A stretch of DNA of 64,000 bases from Sinotaia quadrata. Taxonomy: Eukaryota > Mollusca > Gastropoda > Architaenioglossa > Viviparidae. The DNA lies in NCBI GenBank assembly GCA_028829895.1, contig CM054181.1:105783860-105847859 (forward strand), given 5' to 3'. The notes beneath the pieces are model-generated. The model was not told where the DNA came from. It worked only from the letters and a program-made list of their open reading frames with translations, and ran no database searches. Position 1 is the stretch's first letter, and every line of letters begins with the position of its first letter. Made by a program: the position numbers and the translations under genes. Positions 1-13,274 of this stretch are shown one piece after another.

Positions 1-1018
1 AACCAAAACTCGAGGTACGCCATGGAGAAGCCGTTTGGTAATTTCTCACATAAAAAAAAAATCAATCAATCACAATTTTCATAAATTAAAATCAGTCACT
101 CAACAGAGGTGCAATATTTCTCCCGGCTGTGTCTATTTATAGTGACAAAAATACAATGGCGCAAATACCCTTAAGAGAGTTCGTTGTGAAATCTTCAAGT
201 AAAACGTCTTCCACACACAGTGAATACATATCTCCTGTCGCCAGTTGTAAAGTGTATAGGAAGGTATTTGAAGTGCAGTGTGCCTTCTTTAATAAACGTT
301 TGCAAATATTCTTACCTCCAAATTTAGAGAAAAAAATAAATGAAAGCACAGTATCCACAGCACAGTAGAAAATGAAATAAAACGCTCTCTTTCAATTATT
401 TTATTTTTCAAGTTTGGTGCAAATAATGATTTTAATTTTTCAGCAAATATGGCTGTTGACATTGTCGACGATCGCACAAAAGGGAGAAAGTAAAACGCGA
501 AGGATGTAAAACAGCAGATAGAGACAGACAGAGGCAGAGAGAGAAGAAAGGGAAAGAGATTTTTTAAGCAGAAAAGAAATAACGTGTTTATCCTTAGTGA
601 CGTTTGTAAATCTTATCTCCTCTTCCCTTTGACGAAAGAAAAATAGTCCACCAAAAAAGGGGAAAAGATGATAACTGATAGAAGGACAGGGATTTAACTT
701 TCCGGTGAAAATACTCTGACTTGTGTCCAGTCATTCATTTTGTCTGTCGACCGCCAGACAGCCATCCACACCTGCAAGAACGCTCAGGGATATGCGCGTA
801 GGTGTCCGGTGTTCTCTTGATCGATTTAACACATCCGCCATTTGTGTTCCACATGCTACTCTCTCCACTCTCCACGTATACAGGAAAACAAAAGTCAGAC
901 ATGACGTCACCGCAGATTTCGAACTGTAGATAATGTGCTGTACTTTGTATTAACAGCAGGAGGAAAAACGAATTAAAAGAAAACCCGCACAATCTGTGGA
1001 TTTACCCACACACATTAT
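1..1018. other. non-coding flank
   Basis: AT-rich unique-looking sequence with short ORFs on both strands that show no family resemblance. A perfect TGACGTCA octamer lies at 902-909. Nothing else can be supported. Confidence 0.5.
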
Positions 1019-1565
1019 TTAAAAGAATATGAGAGAAATGTTCTTCAATGTGAAAAAATCGAGCGAGCGAGAGAGAGAGAGAGTGTGTGTGTGTGTGAGT
1101 GAAAGAGAGAAGGGAGATAAGCAGGTAAAAGGAATGAAAGAGAGAAGAGTGAAGAGATAGAGAGTGGAAGACAAGGGGTGATGAGCGCTAAAAGAAAAAG
1201 CAGATAGGTAGGTAGGTAGGTAAGTGGTACAAGAGAGGTATAATAAGAAAAACAAAGAAAATGAGAGAAACAAAATAAAAAGGATGAGAAAAAGGAAACA
1301 CTCAGAGAAAGGGTGAAAGATACGGCAGATAGTAAAAGAGATAGGATCAGAAAAGGAAGGAGAGATGATGAGAAAGAATAAGAGAAGGATAATAAATATG
1401 AGAGTTAAAAATAAATATGGAGAGAAAAGGGAGAGAGAGGAAGAGGTAGAAAAGAAAGATAAACAATATGAAGAGAAAGAAAGAATAAAAGAAAATTAGT
1501 GAGATACGGTGAAAAAGAGAACGAGGCACAATAAAGAATGAAAGAAAGAAAGAAAGAAAGAAAGA
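1019..1565 (+). repeat. long purine-rich tract (GA/GAAA)
   Basis: Over about 550 bp the plus strand is almost entirely A and G, with few pyrimidines. It includes GAGAGA and GTGTGT runs near 1070-1100, a GGTA run near 1205-1222, and a GAAA run at about 1540-1564. The apparent minus-strand ORFs here (Ser/Leu/Phe-rich) are a consequence of this composition. Long purine/pyrimidine mirror-like tracts can adopt triplex structure. Confidence 0.8.
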
Positions 1566-2336
1566 CTGGGTATTATCGTGAATAAATACAAGTACGTAGA
1601 CAAAAGGGAGTAAAACTAAAACACGTGTAGAGTAGCATATAAATGTCAGAGATGGAACTTAGTTCAGCTCCATTTACAAGCACACATACTGAATAAAAAC
1701 TGGATATGTGTGCACCACTATCATCACTTACTTAGTTTTCCAGCACTATCTGTTTATCTGTGCAAAACGCTAAAGCGTCCTTGACATTCGAGCACGTTGG
1801 ATATTTTTTAATATGGCCAGCTTTATGTTGTTGCCTTGTCGCGTTCATGAAAAAAAAAACTGACGGTCAAGGTCATTTGCCAAATGATGCTCGAATTTTC
1901 ACTCACAATGTGATTTGTAAAAATAATAACCGAGCAGGTAAGGAACAAAAGTTATAAAAACTCAGCAGGCATTTGGAAAGGGAATAATTGATAGAGTGAT
2001 ACAGTTTTAACTCCTGAAATGTTTCAGCAAACCCATTGCACACCACCTGATCAAGTACACTATGACGTCGTCAGTACAGTCATAGGTACAAATTTTAGTT
2101 TCATTCCAATGATTGACTGATGACAACATTTTTTCTTATGTGCCTACCTGGAATACTTAATGCTGAGTGGTGTGATGGGCACGCATCTCAAACGGCAGCT
2201 TACGTATGGGCAAAGTATTTGCTAAATGATGCTCGAATTTTCATTTGCAATGTGACTTGTATCAAGTCTTCCAATAAACAAATTCATTTATGTTCCTAGC
2301 AATGCATTCATTTTAATTTTCCACCTATCATGACGG
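1566..2336. other. non-coding flank with a dispersed repeat pair
   Basis: No gene is visible. A segment of about 50 bp at 1871-1920 (core AAATGATGCTCGAATTTTCA) recurs in diverged form at about 2213-2260 in the same orientation, which suggests a small dispersed repeat or an old duplication. Confidence 0.45.
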
Positions 2337-2340
2337 GTGG

Positions 2341-2455
2341 CAAATACTCCAAATAAATATATATTGTGACAAATACTCTAAATAAATATATATTGTGACA
2401 AATACTCCAAATAAATATATATTGTGAAAATACTCTATATAAATATATATTGTGA
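2341..2455 (+). repeat. 29-bp AT-rich minisatellite, about 4 copies
   Basis: Units of about 29 bp (CAAATACTCYAAATAAATAT core followed by ATATTGTGA) begin at 2341, 2370, 2399 and about 2427; the last is diverged. Seen directly. Confidence 0.85.
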
Positions 2456-4969
<2,514 letters not shown>

Positions 4970-5420
4970 GACTGAACAAGGACCAAGACTCCTGGTTCAT
5001 AAATTTGGTCGCTCTGTCTTTGCCTGGCAATGCCGATACATTTTGCATACAGATATTAGATTTTTCCGCCCATGTCTGAAAGTTGCCGTAGCGAGAGAAG
5101 ACCAGATGAGGCCACGTCTGGCCCACGTCCCCGTTTAATGGCGTCTCGCAGGAATTATCATGCTTTGGGGGCAACTATTTCACTTTTATTGGGCCAGGGG
5201 TTTGTCAGCTGATGCAAGAAATAATGCTTGCTGTTTTTCTGCGGAGTGAAAATCTCTTGGCAGGAATGGTTTTGTGAAATATTGACAACCACTGATGCTT
5301 TTTGTTCACTGGAGTGCAAAACTCGGCGGTGCCATTTTTCTGAGAGTAGCTAATTTTTATTTTCTTTTTCTTAAGAGTGGCGTGAATGATGGGCAATAGT
5401 ACTGAGTCGACCATCTTCTT
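4970..5420. promoter_or_regulatory. candidate conserved non-coding element downstream of sall
   Basis: A stretch of balanced composition and high complexity that stands out from the AT-rich surroundings. It contains words such as TTTATTGGGCC, CAATGCCGATACATTTTGCAT and CAGCTGATG, and has no single convincing reading frame. This is the usual appearance of a developmental enhancer, but conservation cannot be assessed from one sequence. Low confidence. Confidence 0.25.
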
Positions 5421-5670
5421 TCCCCAAACATAATAGGCTGTAATTTGTGTGGAAGTCAGGAAATTGAATCTAATATCTTTTTATCGCCATGGTTATTTGA
5501 TACGTAATACCATCAGTACCAGATCTAATAACGTGCTGTTTGTTTGTGATTAAATACTTTTATAAAATCGTGATATTTTTTGTTTATGCCGGGCGCACAC
5601 ATAACACTTCATTTCGAGATTTGTTTTTGGTTTTGTTTTTCTTTTGTCACCAGTGATCTTGACAATACAC

Positions 5671-5866
5671 AATCTTGTTGTACCAGTCAATAAAACACTG
5701 GCAAGACACAAACTTGTTGTACTAGTCAACAAAACACTGGCAGGACACAAACTTGTTGTACTAGTCAACAAAACACTGGCAGGACACAAACTTGTTGTAC
5801 CAATGAACAAAACATTGGCAAGACACAAACTTGTTGTACCAAACACAAAACACTGGCAAGACACAT
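5671..5866 (+). repeat. 39-bp minisatellite, 5 copies
   Basis: Units start at 5671, 5711, 5750, 5789 and 5828 (core ACTTGTTGTACTAGTCAACA then AAACACTGGCAGGACACAA); the first is 40 bp and the last is shortened. The 39-bp length is a multiple of three, so both strands stay open and yield repetitive artificial peptides. A cytosine run with C-rich tail follows at about 5892-5910. Confidence 0.9.
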
Positions 5867-7982
5867 GCGCTTTCTCTGTCCATCGCCGCACGCCCCCCCC
5901 CCCTCCCCCCAACCACCACCACACACAAACAAAAATTGATACAAAACAGATCTGTTATGTCCACCACAATGATAATCAGAATCTCTTAATCATTGCAAAA
6001 TATAGTCACGTGTCAATCACACTAAACAATTACAATTTCCGAACTGTTACAAGCAATGCCCTTGTAATACTGTAAAATAGTCACGTGTCAATCAAACTGA
6101 CCAATCACAATTTACTATTGCAATTAAAGTCCTTGTAGTGCACAGATGCTCACTAAAGTATTGAAAAGGTGCAATTTACTATCTTCGACAAATGAAATCT
6201 TTTATAGTGCAAACATGAAGAAAGAACACGCGTCTCGCTAAAATTTTCATCTTCTCATATGTTATAAAATATGTGTGTGTTACCATATAGCTAAGCGTTC
6301 CTGACTGTGGCAAATAATGTTGGTTTTTTTTTATGTTGTTGTTTGATTTTTAAAAAAAAAATCCTTTTAGAGAACAGAACCAATTACACTTAAAAGCTAC
6401 AGACTGATTTGCAGCACAGAAAATCCTGCCAGAATAACAATAGCAGAGAAAAGCTTGATACAGCACTTATGCAAACTTTAAGCGCTTTGCAATAATCACA
6501 AACACATTACAACGTTACTATACAGAAACTTAAACGTAAAATAGGGAAGAGAATAAAGAATCCTGCATGTGAACAGCTACATTAGAAATCTATGACGTAT
6601 TAAAATTCCTCTGACTTTCACATAGACGTGGTATCAACGTCACGCTGATTTCAGTTTAAACGTTGTTGGCAAAATTCGCGTCTCCTAATGCGTACGTGTT
6701 TTGTGGAGGTGTGTGTGTGTGTGATTTTCTTGATACATATATAATAGTATAATGTTAGTATGGCCAGCTAAAATAATGAATTTGAGTCATTTTCGCTAAG
6801 AGCATAAAATATATTTTGTTTTGATTTTAGTGTCGCCAGATCAATATTAAATATATTGTGACTTCTTAACTTAATTAATACAATCATGTAATGTAGCGTA
6901 GTTTTAAAGTATGCTATTGTATAGAGGCTAGTGTAGTATAGTTGTATAGTATAATACACTGGGACTGGTGTACGGTAGTTATATAATTTTGTACGCTGTA
7001 AGCTATATTTTATCAGGATTTGTCGATGCTAACGGAATATAATTTAGTAAATGTTTTGTTTTACCAGTGCCATGTAATGCTACCATACTGCAAACATTAA
7101 TGACATATTGTTCCTAATTGCAAATTTTGATGTGAGTATTGCGATATATTTGTTATGATTTGTAATTATGAGTTCAGAATTCTTTATGATTTTATTACTA
7201 TCAACTAAAGAATGAGTGTTTTCTGGTAATATTACGAACATAATATTGTGCATTTTATGATTTTGTGTTGGTGTTACACATAACTTTAGATTGACTTGCT
7301 CTCTATATTCAATCATCTTACTGCGACAACCGCATTAGTAAAATTGTAATATTGTGACTGTTACATAGCAATTGTTGTGTAGCCATTAAAACATGTTGTG
7401 GCGTTAAATTTGGTATCATGATAGATTTTTTAAAATTTAATTCCTGCGATATAAATTTATTTTGTATGATGGGCTTACCTTGTGCAATATAATGTCGCTT
7501 TGTGATTTTTGTCATTTGTATGAAATGAGTTTCACTTTGATATCTTTGAGACTGACATGACACAATACTGTAATGTGATTTGTGATTAATGAAATAAAAG
7601 TTTGCTTGATTTTTTTTTTTTAACTGAAACCTGTTGGTTGCTATGAATTTTCTTTGATTAGTGCGCATTACGAAATGTCTAAATAGTAAAATATAAAGCG
7701 ATCAACATACACAGTATTTCAAATCTTGTTTGGTTTTAATACAGCATAATCGATTAGTGAAATATAATGTTGGGTGTCTGTGTATCATAATGTAATCTTA
7801 TGTCTATTCTCATAATTCTTATTTCGAGTAATTGAAAAAAAATGTTGCACTGCGATTTTTATTAATGTAATGTATTTGCGGATTTGTAGGACTATATAAT
7901 AGCATATTTATTATTATACAGTCACAAAAATCCGCGAATATTATATTGTACCAGTAACTTTTGTGCGACTAAAGGGCTTAAA
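5867..7982. other. AT-rich non-coding flank
   Basis: Very AT-rich, with many short ORFs but no recognisable domain. A short GT run occurs at about 6710-6722. Two copies of a phrase containing ATAGTCACGTGTCAATCA occur at about 6001 and 6078, each followed by related text, so a weak local duplication exists. Nothing else is supported. Confidence 0.45.
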
Positions 7983-8090
7983 ATTGCAGTGTTATAGATT
8001 TTTATATTTTATGAATACTTTTTAATTCTAGGAAAAATTGCATTGTTATAGATTTTTATATTTTATGAATACTTTTTAATTCTAGGAATT
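7983..8090 (+). repeat. 54-bp perfect-like tandem duplication
   Basis: The units 7983-8036 and 8037-8090 differ at only a few positions (common core TTATAGATTTTTATATTTTA). A recent local duplication. Confidence 0.85.
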
Positions 8091-8969
8091 TTCGTGACTG
8101 TGGCTTGACTAGAGTAACAAGATGTGTTATTTTTGTGATTACCCTAACGTATTGCATAACATTCTTGCAGTATTTTAGTTTATATTTCATTAGCGACGTG
8201 AAGTATAATGCACTAATATGTACTTTGTCTTTAAAATGTTTTATAATTCCTAATGCAGTTATATTTCACTGTGAATTCATACAGATATTTCCTCTAGACT
8301 TCTGTTGGAGTATACTGTAATATGCGCTTGTATCGTGATGCATGGGAAAGTAGCATACTACAAAAAGTTACTGTGTAACACTCACAGTTCCGGGATCCAC
8401 AATACGAAGCGGCAATAAAACGTCTGTGCAAGTGTTGACGAATATCAAACACTTGTGCGTGTGTATGTCAATAAATTGTGTTTCTGTGACATTTTCTGAA
8501 TGACCCCAGTCACATCCTGAGTTGAAAGTGATGTTTTGCCTAACTTTTGTTTTTTGCAATTAAGTTTATTTTTTGGTTGATTGCTAAAAATCTTATTATA
8601 TATTGGTTCCTACACTATTTGATTTAAAAAAAAAGAAATTATTATTATATCCCTATTACCATTTAAACTCACTTTGTGCCCCACCCCCCAACTATTTTTG
8701 CGCTCGCATTAAGAAATAAGTGACATGTAAGAACAAACTTTGAGTTTCATTAGCTCTCGATTTGTAGCAAGCAAATCTTTTTCCTTTGTAATATTCGAAA
8801 GGAATTGTTAGAAACATGTGACACATTAACTTTGAAACACTAAAGAGGAAATTGCATAAATTATTGTCGAGCACACACTTGATACGTACACAAGTAAAAT
8901 AAAATCGATTTAGTATAATACACACACACACAGAAATTATATTGGGAAGAGAGAGGAAGGAATAATGAT

Positions 8970-8970
<1 letters not shown>

Positions 8971-9052
<82 letters not shown>
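8971..9052 (+). repeat. (GT)n(GA)n microsatellite
   Basis: A short GT run at 8971-8978 is followed by about 36 GA repeats to 9052. The minus-strand leucine/serine repeat ORFs across it are artefacts. Confidence 0.95.
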
Positions 9053-9053
<1 letters not shown>

Positions 9054-9465
9054 ATGAGTGAACAAATTATTGAAGTGTACAAAGATGATAGAAGATGAAA
9101 GCTTCTGTGTTCCGTATGACAGGTCACATGACAGCTCAGTAAAAAGTGCTTTGATCACACATGCAGAAATTGGAGAGAAAGGGGAAGCCACTCCAGCTCG
9201 TTATATCAAGCGATTTTAATTTCATGTACAGACGAGAGGCACCCAAGATTTTGACCTTTAAAAAAAACATTCATTTAAAAAAAATAATTGTATGGGTTTT
9301 TGGTTGTTGTTGTGCTGGCTTGACTTGAAGTGGTTTAAGATGAAGCGAGTTCTATTCAACTTCGCCCGGAAACAGGAAACCAGAAGGGTGGTTCTGAGTC
9401 TGAGTACAGCCGGTGGAGTGTGACTTTTCGACACAAGATCAACTATATTTGTACTGAAGTGTCTT

Positions 9466-9828
9466 GTGACGACAAGTAATATTTGCTCTGCGGTTCTTTT
9501 GCTAGTCATAATTTGGTTCAACCGGTTGACAAGAAAGCTTTCTATTAATGAAAAAGAAAAAAATTGCCAACAGACGAAGTTTTTCTCGAAGGAAAACGAA
9601 ATCGATAACAAAAAGAGTAAAGAGGACGTGTTGGAAAGAGACGGCGATATAATAGTGGTTCGTACAAGCGAGAACTTTTGGAGGTTGTTTTGTTTGAATG
9701 TGTACTCTTTCGTTTTAATTGTGACCATAAACAAAACAATATATGCTGCACCACTCACCATACTACACACCTATAGCCACAGAGTGAGACGAACAGACAG
9801 ACGCACCCAGCACAATCATTTTAAATAA
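9466..9828 (+). CDS. unrecognised 120-codon open reading frame, doubtful
   Basis: I do not recognise this ORF. The putative peptide begins with a hydrophobic stretch (residues about 7-18, SAVLLLVIIWF), has a lysine/glutamate-rich middle (about 25-60) and a second hydrophobic stretch (about 70-90). The stop is immediately followed by AATAAA (9826-9831 region). The opposite strand is open over the same bases for 170 codons (9258-9770), so at most one of them can be real and both may be chance. No splice or promoter evidence. A remnant of a mobile element or a terminal exon are alternatives. Confidence 0.15.
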   Translation: MTTSNICSAVLLLVIIWFNRLTRKLSINEKEKNCQQTKFFSKENEIDNKKSKEDVLERDGDIIVVRTSENFWRLFCLNVYSFVLIVTINKTIYAAPLTILHTYSHRVRRTDRRTQHNHFK

Positions 9829-12300
9829 AAGTCTTCACACCGACCACATTTTATTATAGCGCAATAAGTTTATTTTCATATGACAAAATATAAAGTATGA
9901 TCAACGGGCATCGTCCCTGACTAATCCCATCGCCCCACTGCCCTAAACCTCCTGGTCAACCTCTGGAGTCTAGACCCTACAATTCCCAAACCAAGTCATT
10001 GACCCTGCAGTTTCGATCCGAAAATTGTTGTTTGCATGCACGCTAAAAAAATTTAGACCTAAAGAGGCCACATAACGGAGTTGAAGGTGGGCAGAAATGA
10101 AATTTAAAAAAAAATTCTATTAAATACTCGCCATCTTTGCTTGTCTCCGCAAAGAGAATAGAAATGAGGTGAAACCGTCCTCTGGTCAGTGCAGCATCGA
10201 ATAGTTCACATCACGTCCTAAAGAACAGATTGCTTTGTGCGTTAAACAGTGGAGGAAGAAACAAAAACCCACTCGAACTGAAGAAGCAAGTATTTGGGTG
10301 CTTGCGAATTTTTTGAGATTGTATGTGCGCGCGCGTATTTATATGAGAAGAACCTCTGTACAGCTGATGTGGTCACGACTAGAAAGTTACAACTCGTTCG
10401 ATAGGGGTAGGGGTGGATAATTGGGTGCCTAGCAAAGAGGGGCAGCTGGAATAAAACAGGTGGTAATAGGTGGATAGTTTTGTAGCAGATGTTTCATTTG
10501 CAATAAACAAATTCAAACAAAACAACAGTCGCAGTTTGTATTTGTGTGTGTGTGTGTGTGTTTATGCGTGTGTGAAATTTTACTATTATATATCAGCAAG
10601 AACTGAAGGCAAACAAAATATAAATAGTAAAATATACTTCACAAAACCGAAAAGAAAACTACAAAGACCAGCAAACAAACACGATTTAATCAAAATATCG
10701 GAAGAAAAACTATGATTACGGTACCATGACTCAGTCTCAGCAAATATTGTGATATTGTATCAAAAGATTGTCGAGCGTGTGATGACGACGACGACGATGA
10801 TGATTACAACTCTAATAAACACGATGACAATTATTAAAAGGAATAATTAATTATACAATGTTAAGGAGCTCATTAGATTCGAATTCAAATCCCACACATG
10901 GACATCCATCACACATGCAAAGTTTTGATTTGGTAAACTTAGTAAGTTTCTAGTGCAAGAGATATTCTTTAAAAAAAATGCACGTGCTGTGGGTTTGCTG
11001 CCTCGTGTTTCGCCACAAGGCAACAAAAACTACACGACTCAGTACGGACTTCCTGCAAGAGCAGCTCTGTGTACGACAATGAAATGAAGAGGGTCAAAGG
11101 TTAGGTTGGGTATTTCATTTATTTATCTTATTATTAAGGAAGGGATATAGGTAGGAATTTAAACTGTTTACTTTGACTTTTAAATGTTTGTTTAACTCAT
11201 TCGTTTTGTGTCTGCTGGAATATGACAGGTGAATGAATTAAACAAATGGTAAATCACTTGTCAAATTTTAACTCAAGGACAAGCACACACACACAAAGCA
11301 ATCATAGGTCGTAAATCATCCTTAGTTGTTACCCATTACGATTATAAACATATTTTTAAATGAAAAAGAAATGAAATAAATTAAATGATTAATGCAATAA
11401 GAATGCAATACTAATAAACGTCAAAAATAAAAGTTACACCCGATACTGCAGCAAAGGGAAATAAGCACAACCTATTGTTGTGTGAATGTGCATTCAATGG
11501 ATTTCAGTACGCATCACAACCAGTTTGTCAAACAGACATGACGTAGACCATGGAACCAGAGTAACAAACAAAAGTACACATAAAGAGCTTTCAGAGTCTA
11601 CAATGTTCATATCCATTCTAAATATATTTGTCATGTCAACATTTCTGAAGTAAATTTAATATCCGCATTAAAAAATTTGCATTACAGTTGCCTACAACGA
11701 AGTTTAAATCCTGCTAGAGTTTTTCTCATCCACCCACGATGTTTCATTTGATTGACAGTCATTGCTATATCCCAAATTAAACCAATACACGAAACACGTT
11801 TGCTTTAAAGTAATTTTAGAATATCTAGTCATTTACTTTCTCTCTTCGTTTTCAAATGTTTGAGTCACATTTGTGAGTTGGAACACTGTACGTTGCATGC
11901 ATTTTCCTTTCCTGTAGGTGGATTTCACAACACTTTCATGTAGGTCTTGGACATTTAGACAAAATAATTAAGATTTATAGTGGGCGATCGTTCTAATATG
12001 TACACGAAGCGATTTGTCGATATACTTGTAAACAGATAATTCGCGTGGAAGAAGAATGTACATTTATGCCACTGGTTTTGCATATTACAGAAGAAACTGG
12101 TTTTACCCAAGTGGAGGAAACATTTATAAAAGCAAAGCATTAACAAACATAGCCAAAAAGACGAAAAACAAAAACACCCCCCCCAAAAAAAAAATAAATA
12201 AATAAATAAATAAATAAACAAAAACAAAGAAAATCCGCGCAGACAGAATCCTTGAAAAATAAGTACGTAGTCTATATTGTGGTAACTGGAAATTGTGACG
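9829..12300. other. non-coding flank
   Basis: AT-rich text with short GT and GC runs near 10325 and 10545-10572 and a GACGAC run near 10785. No gene or larger repeat seen. Confidence 0.45.
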
Positions 12301-12515
12301 GCAAACAGATGATGGAACAGTAGTACGGCAAACAGATGATGGAACAGTAGTACGGCAAACAGATGATGGAACAGTAGTACGGCAAACAGATGATGGAACA
12401 GTAGTACAGCAAACAGATGATGGAACAGTAGTACAGCAAACAGATGATGGAACAGTAGTACGGCAAACAGATTGATGGAACAGTAGCACGGCAAACAGAT
12501 TGATGGAACAGTAGG
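12301..12515 (+). repeat. 27-bp minisatellite, 8 copies
   Basis: Units start at 12301, 12328, 12355, 12382, 12409, 12436, 12463 and 12491 (core GCAAACAGATGATGGAACAG then TAGTACG). The last two carry an extra T, giving 28 bp, and the eighth is incomplete. Since 27 is divisible by three, long repetitive ORFs appear on the minus strand; they are not genes. An A-rich stretch with a run of AAAT units (12186-12220) precedes it. Confidence 0.95.
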
Positions 12516-13243
12516 TTAAGGAACGAATGCCTCTAATGGCAGTTAATCACAATTGATAACTGCCATTGCTTTTAAGAAATAATTTCTACAAACATTATTG
12601 CTGTAGCCAAACGCAGTAATAAATTGGTCGCTGTTTTTTTTTTTTTAATATGAAATAATTTCTACAAAGACTATTTCTGCAACGAATGCAGTGATAAATA
12701 TGCTAATTATTTTCATCATATGGGAAATACATTTTTATACAAACTGTCAAACTTTATTCCTGACGACGCGTCGATAATTTGTTTTCATTTAAAGTGCAAA
12801 GACATTTTTCTGCAAAAAGTTCTGCTGTTATTATATATATTACATTGTGTTTGCTGTATAAAAAATAAAAGTTTTAATACACACTTCACTCTTGTAATTC
12901 TAAAGTCATGGAACCGGTAACAGAGAAGGAAAATGAGTTTTGAAACAATCTAGCTGAAATTATGTATGCACGAGTGCATGAATCGAGAGAAATATTTGAA
13001 AGAAAAAAAATCTCTGCCATATATTTTAAATAGTTTTGCGTAGTTAAAAGCGTATGTGTTCATATTTGTGTCTGTATTATACTGTTAAGAAAGTGTAGGG
13101 TTCTTTTTTGTGCGATAGCAATAGGTTTAAAAATATACTTTTGCATTAATTAACGACAACTGAATTTCTTTTCAATTCCTGTTCTTTTAAAAACAGCAAA
13201 GCACACACGGGCTTGCGTTATAAGTCCTACCTTTTAAAATACT

Positions 13244-13274
<31 letters not shown>

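Noticed and set aside
5550..6075. Overlapping repetitive ORFs of 124 and 143 codons on opposite strands
   Set aside because: Produced by the 39-bp minisatellite and a C-rich run.
8861..9191. Ser/Leu repeat ORFs on the minus strand
   Set aside because: Translation of the GA microsatellite.
11955..12494. 179- and 121-codon minus-strand ORFs with repeated short peptides
   Set aside because: Produced by the 27-bp minisatellite, whose length keeps frames open; no start context or family similarity.
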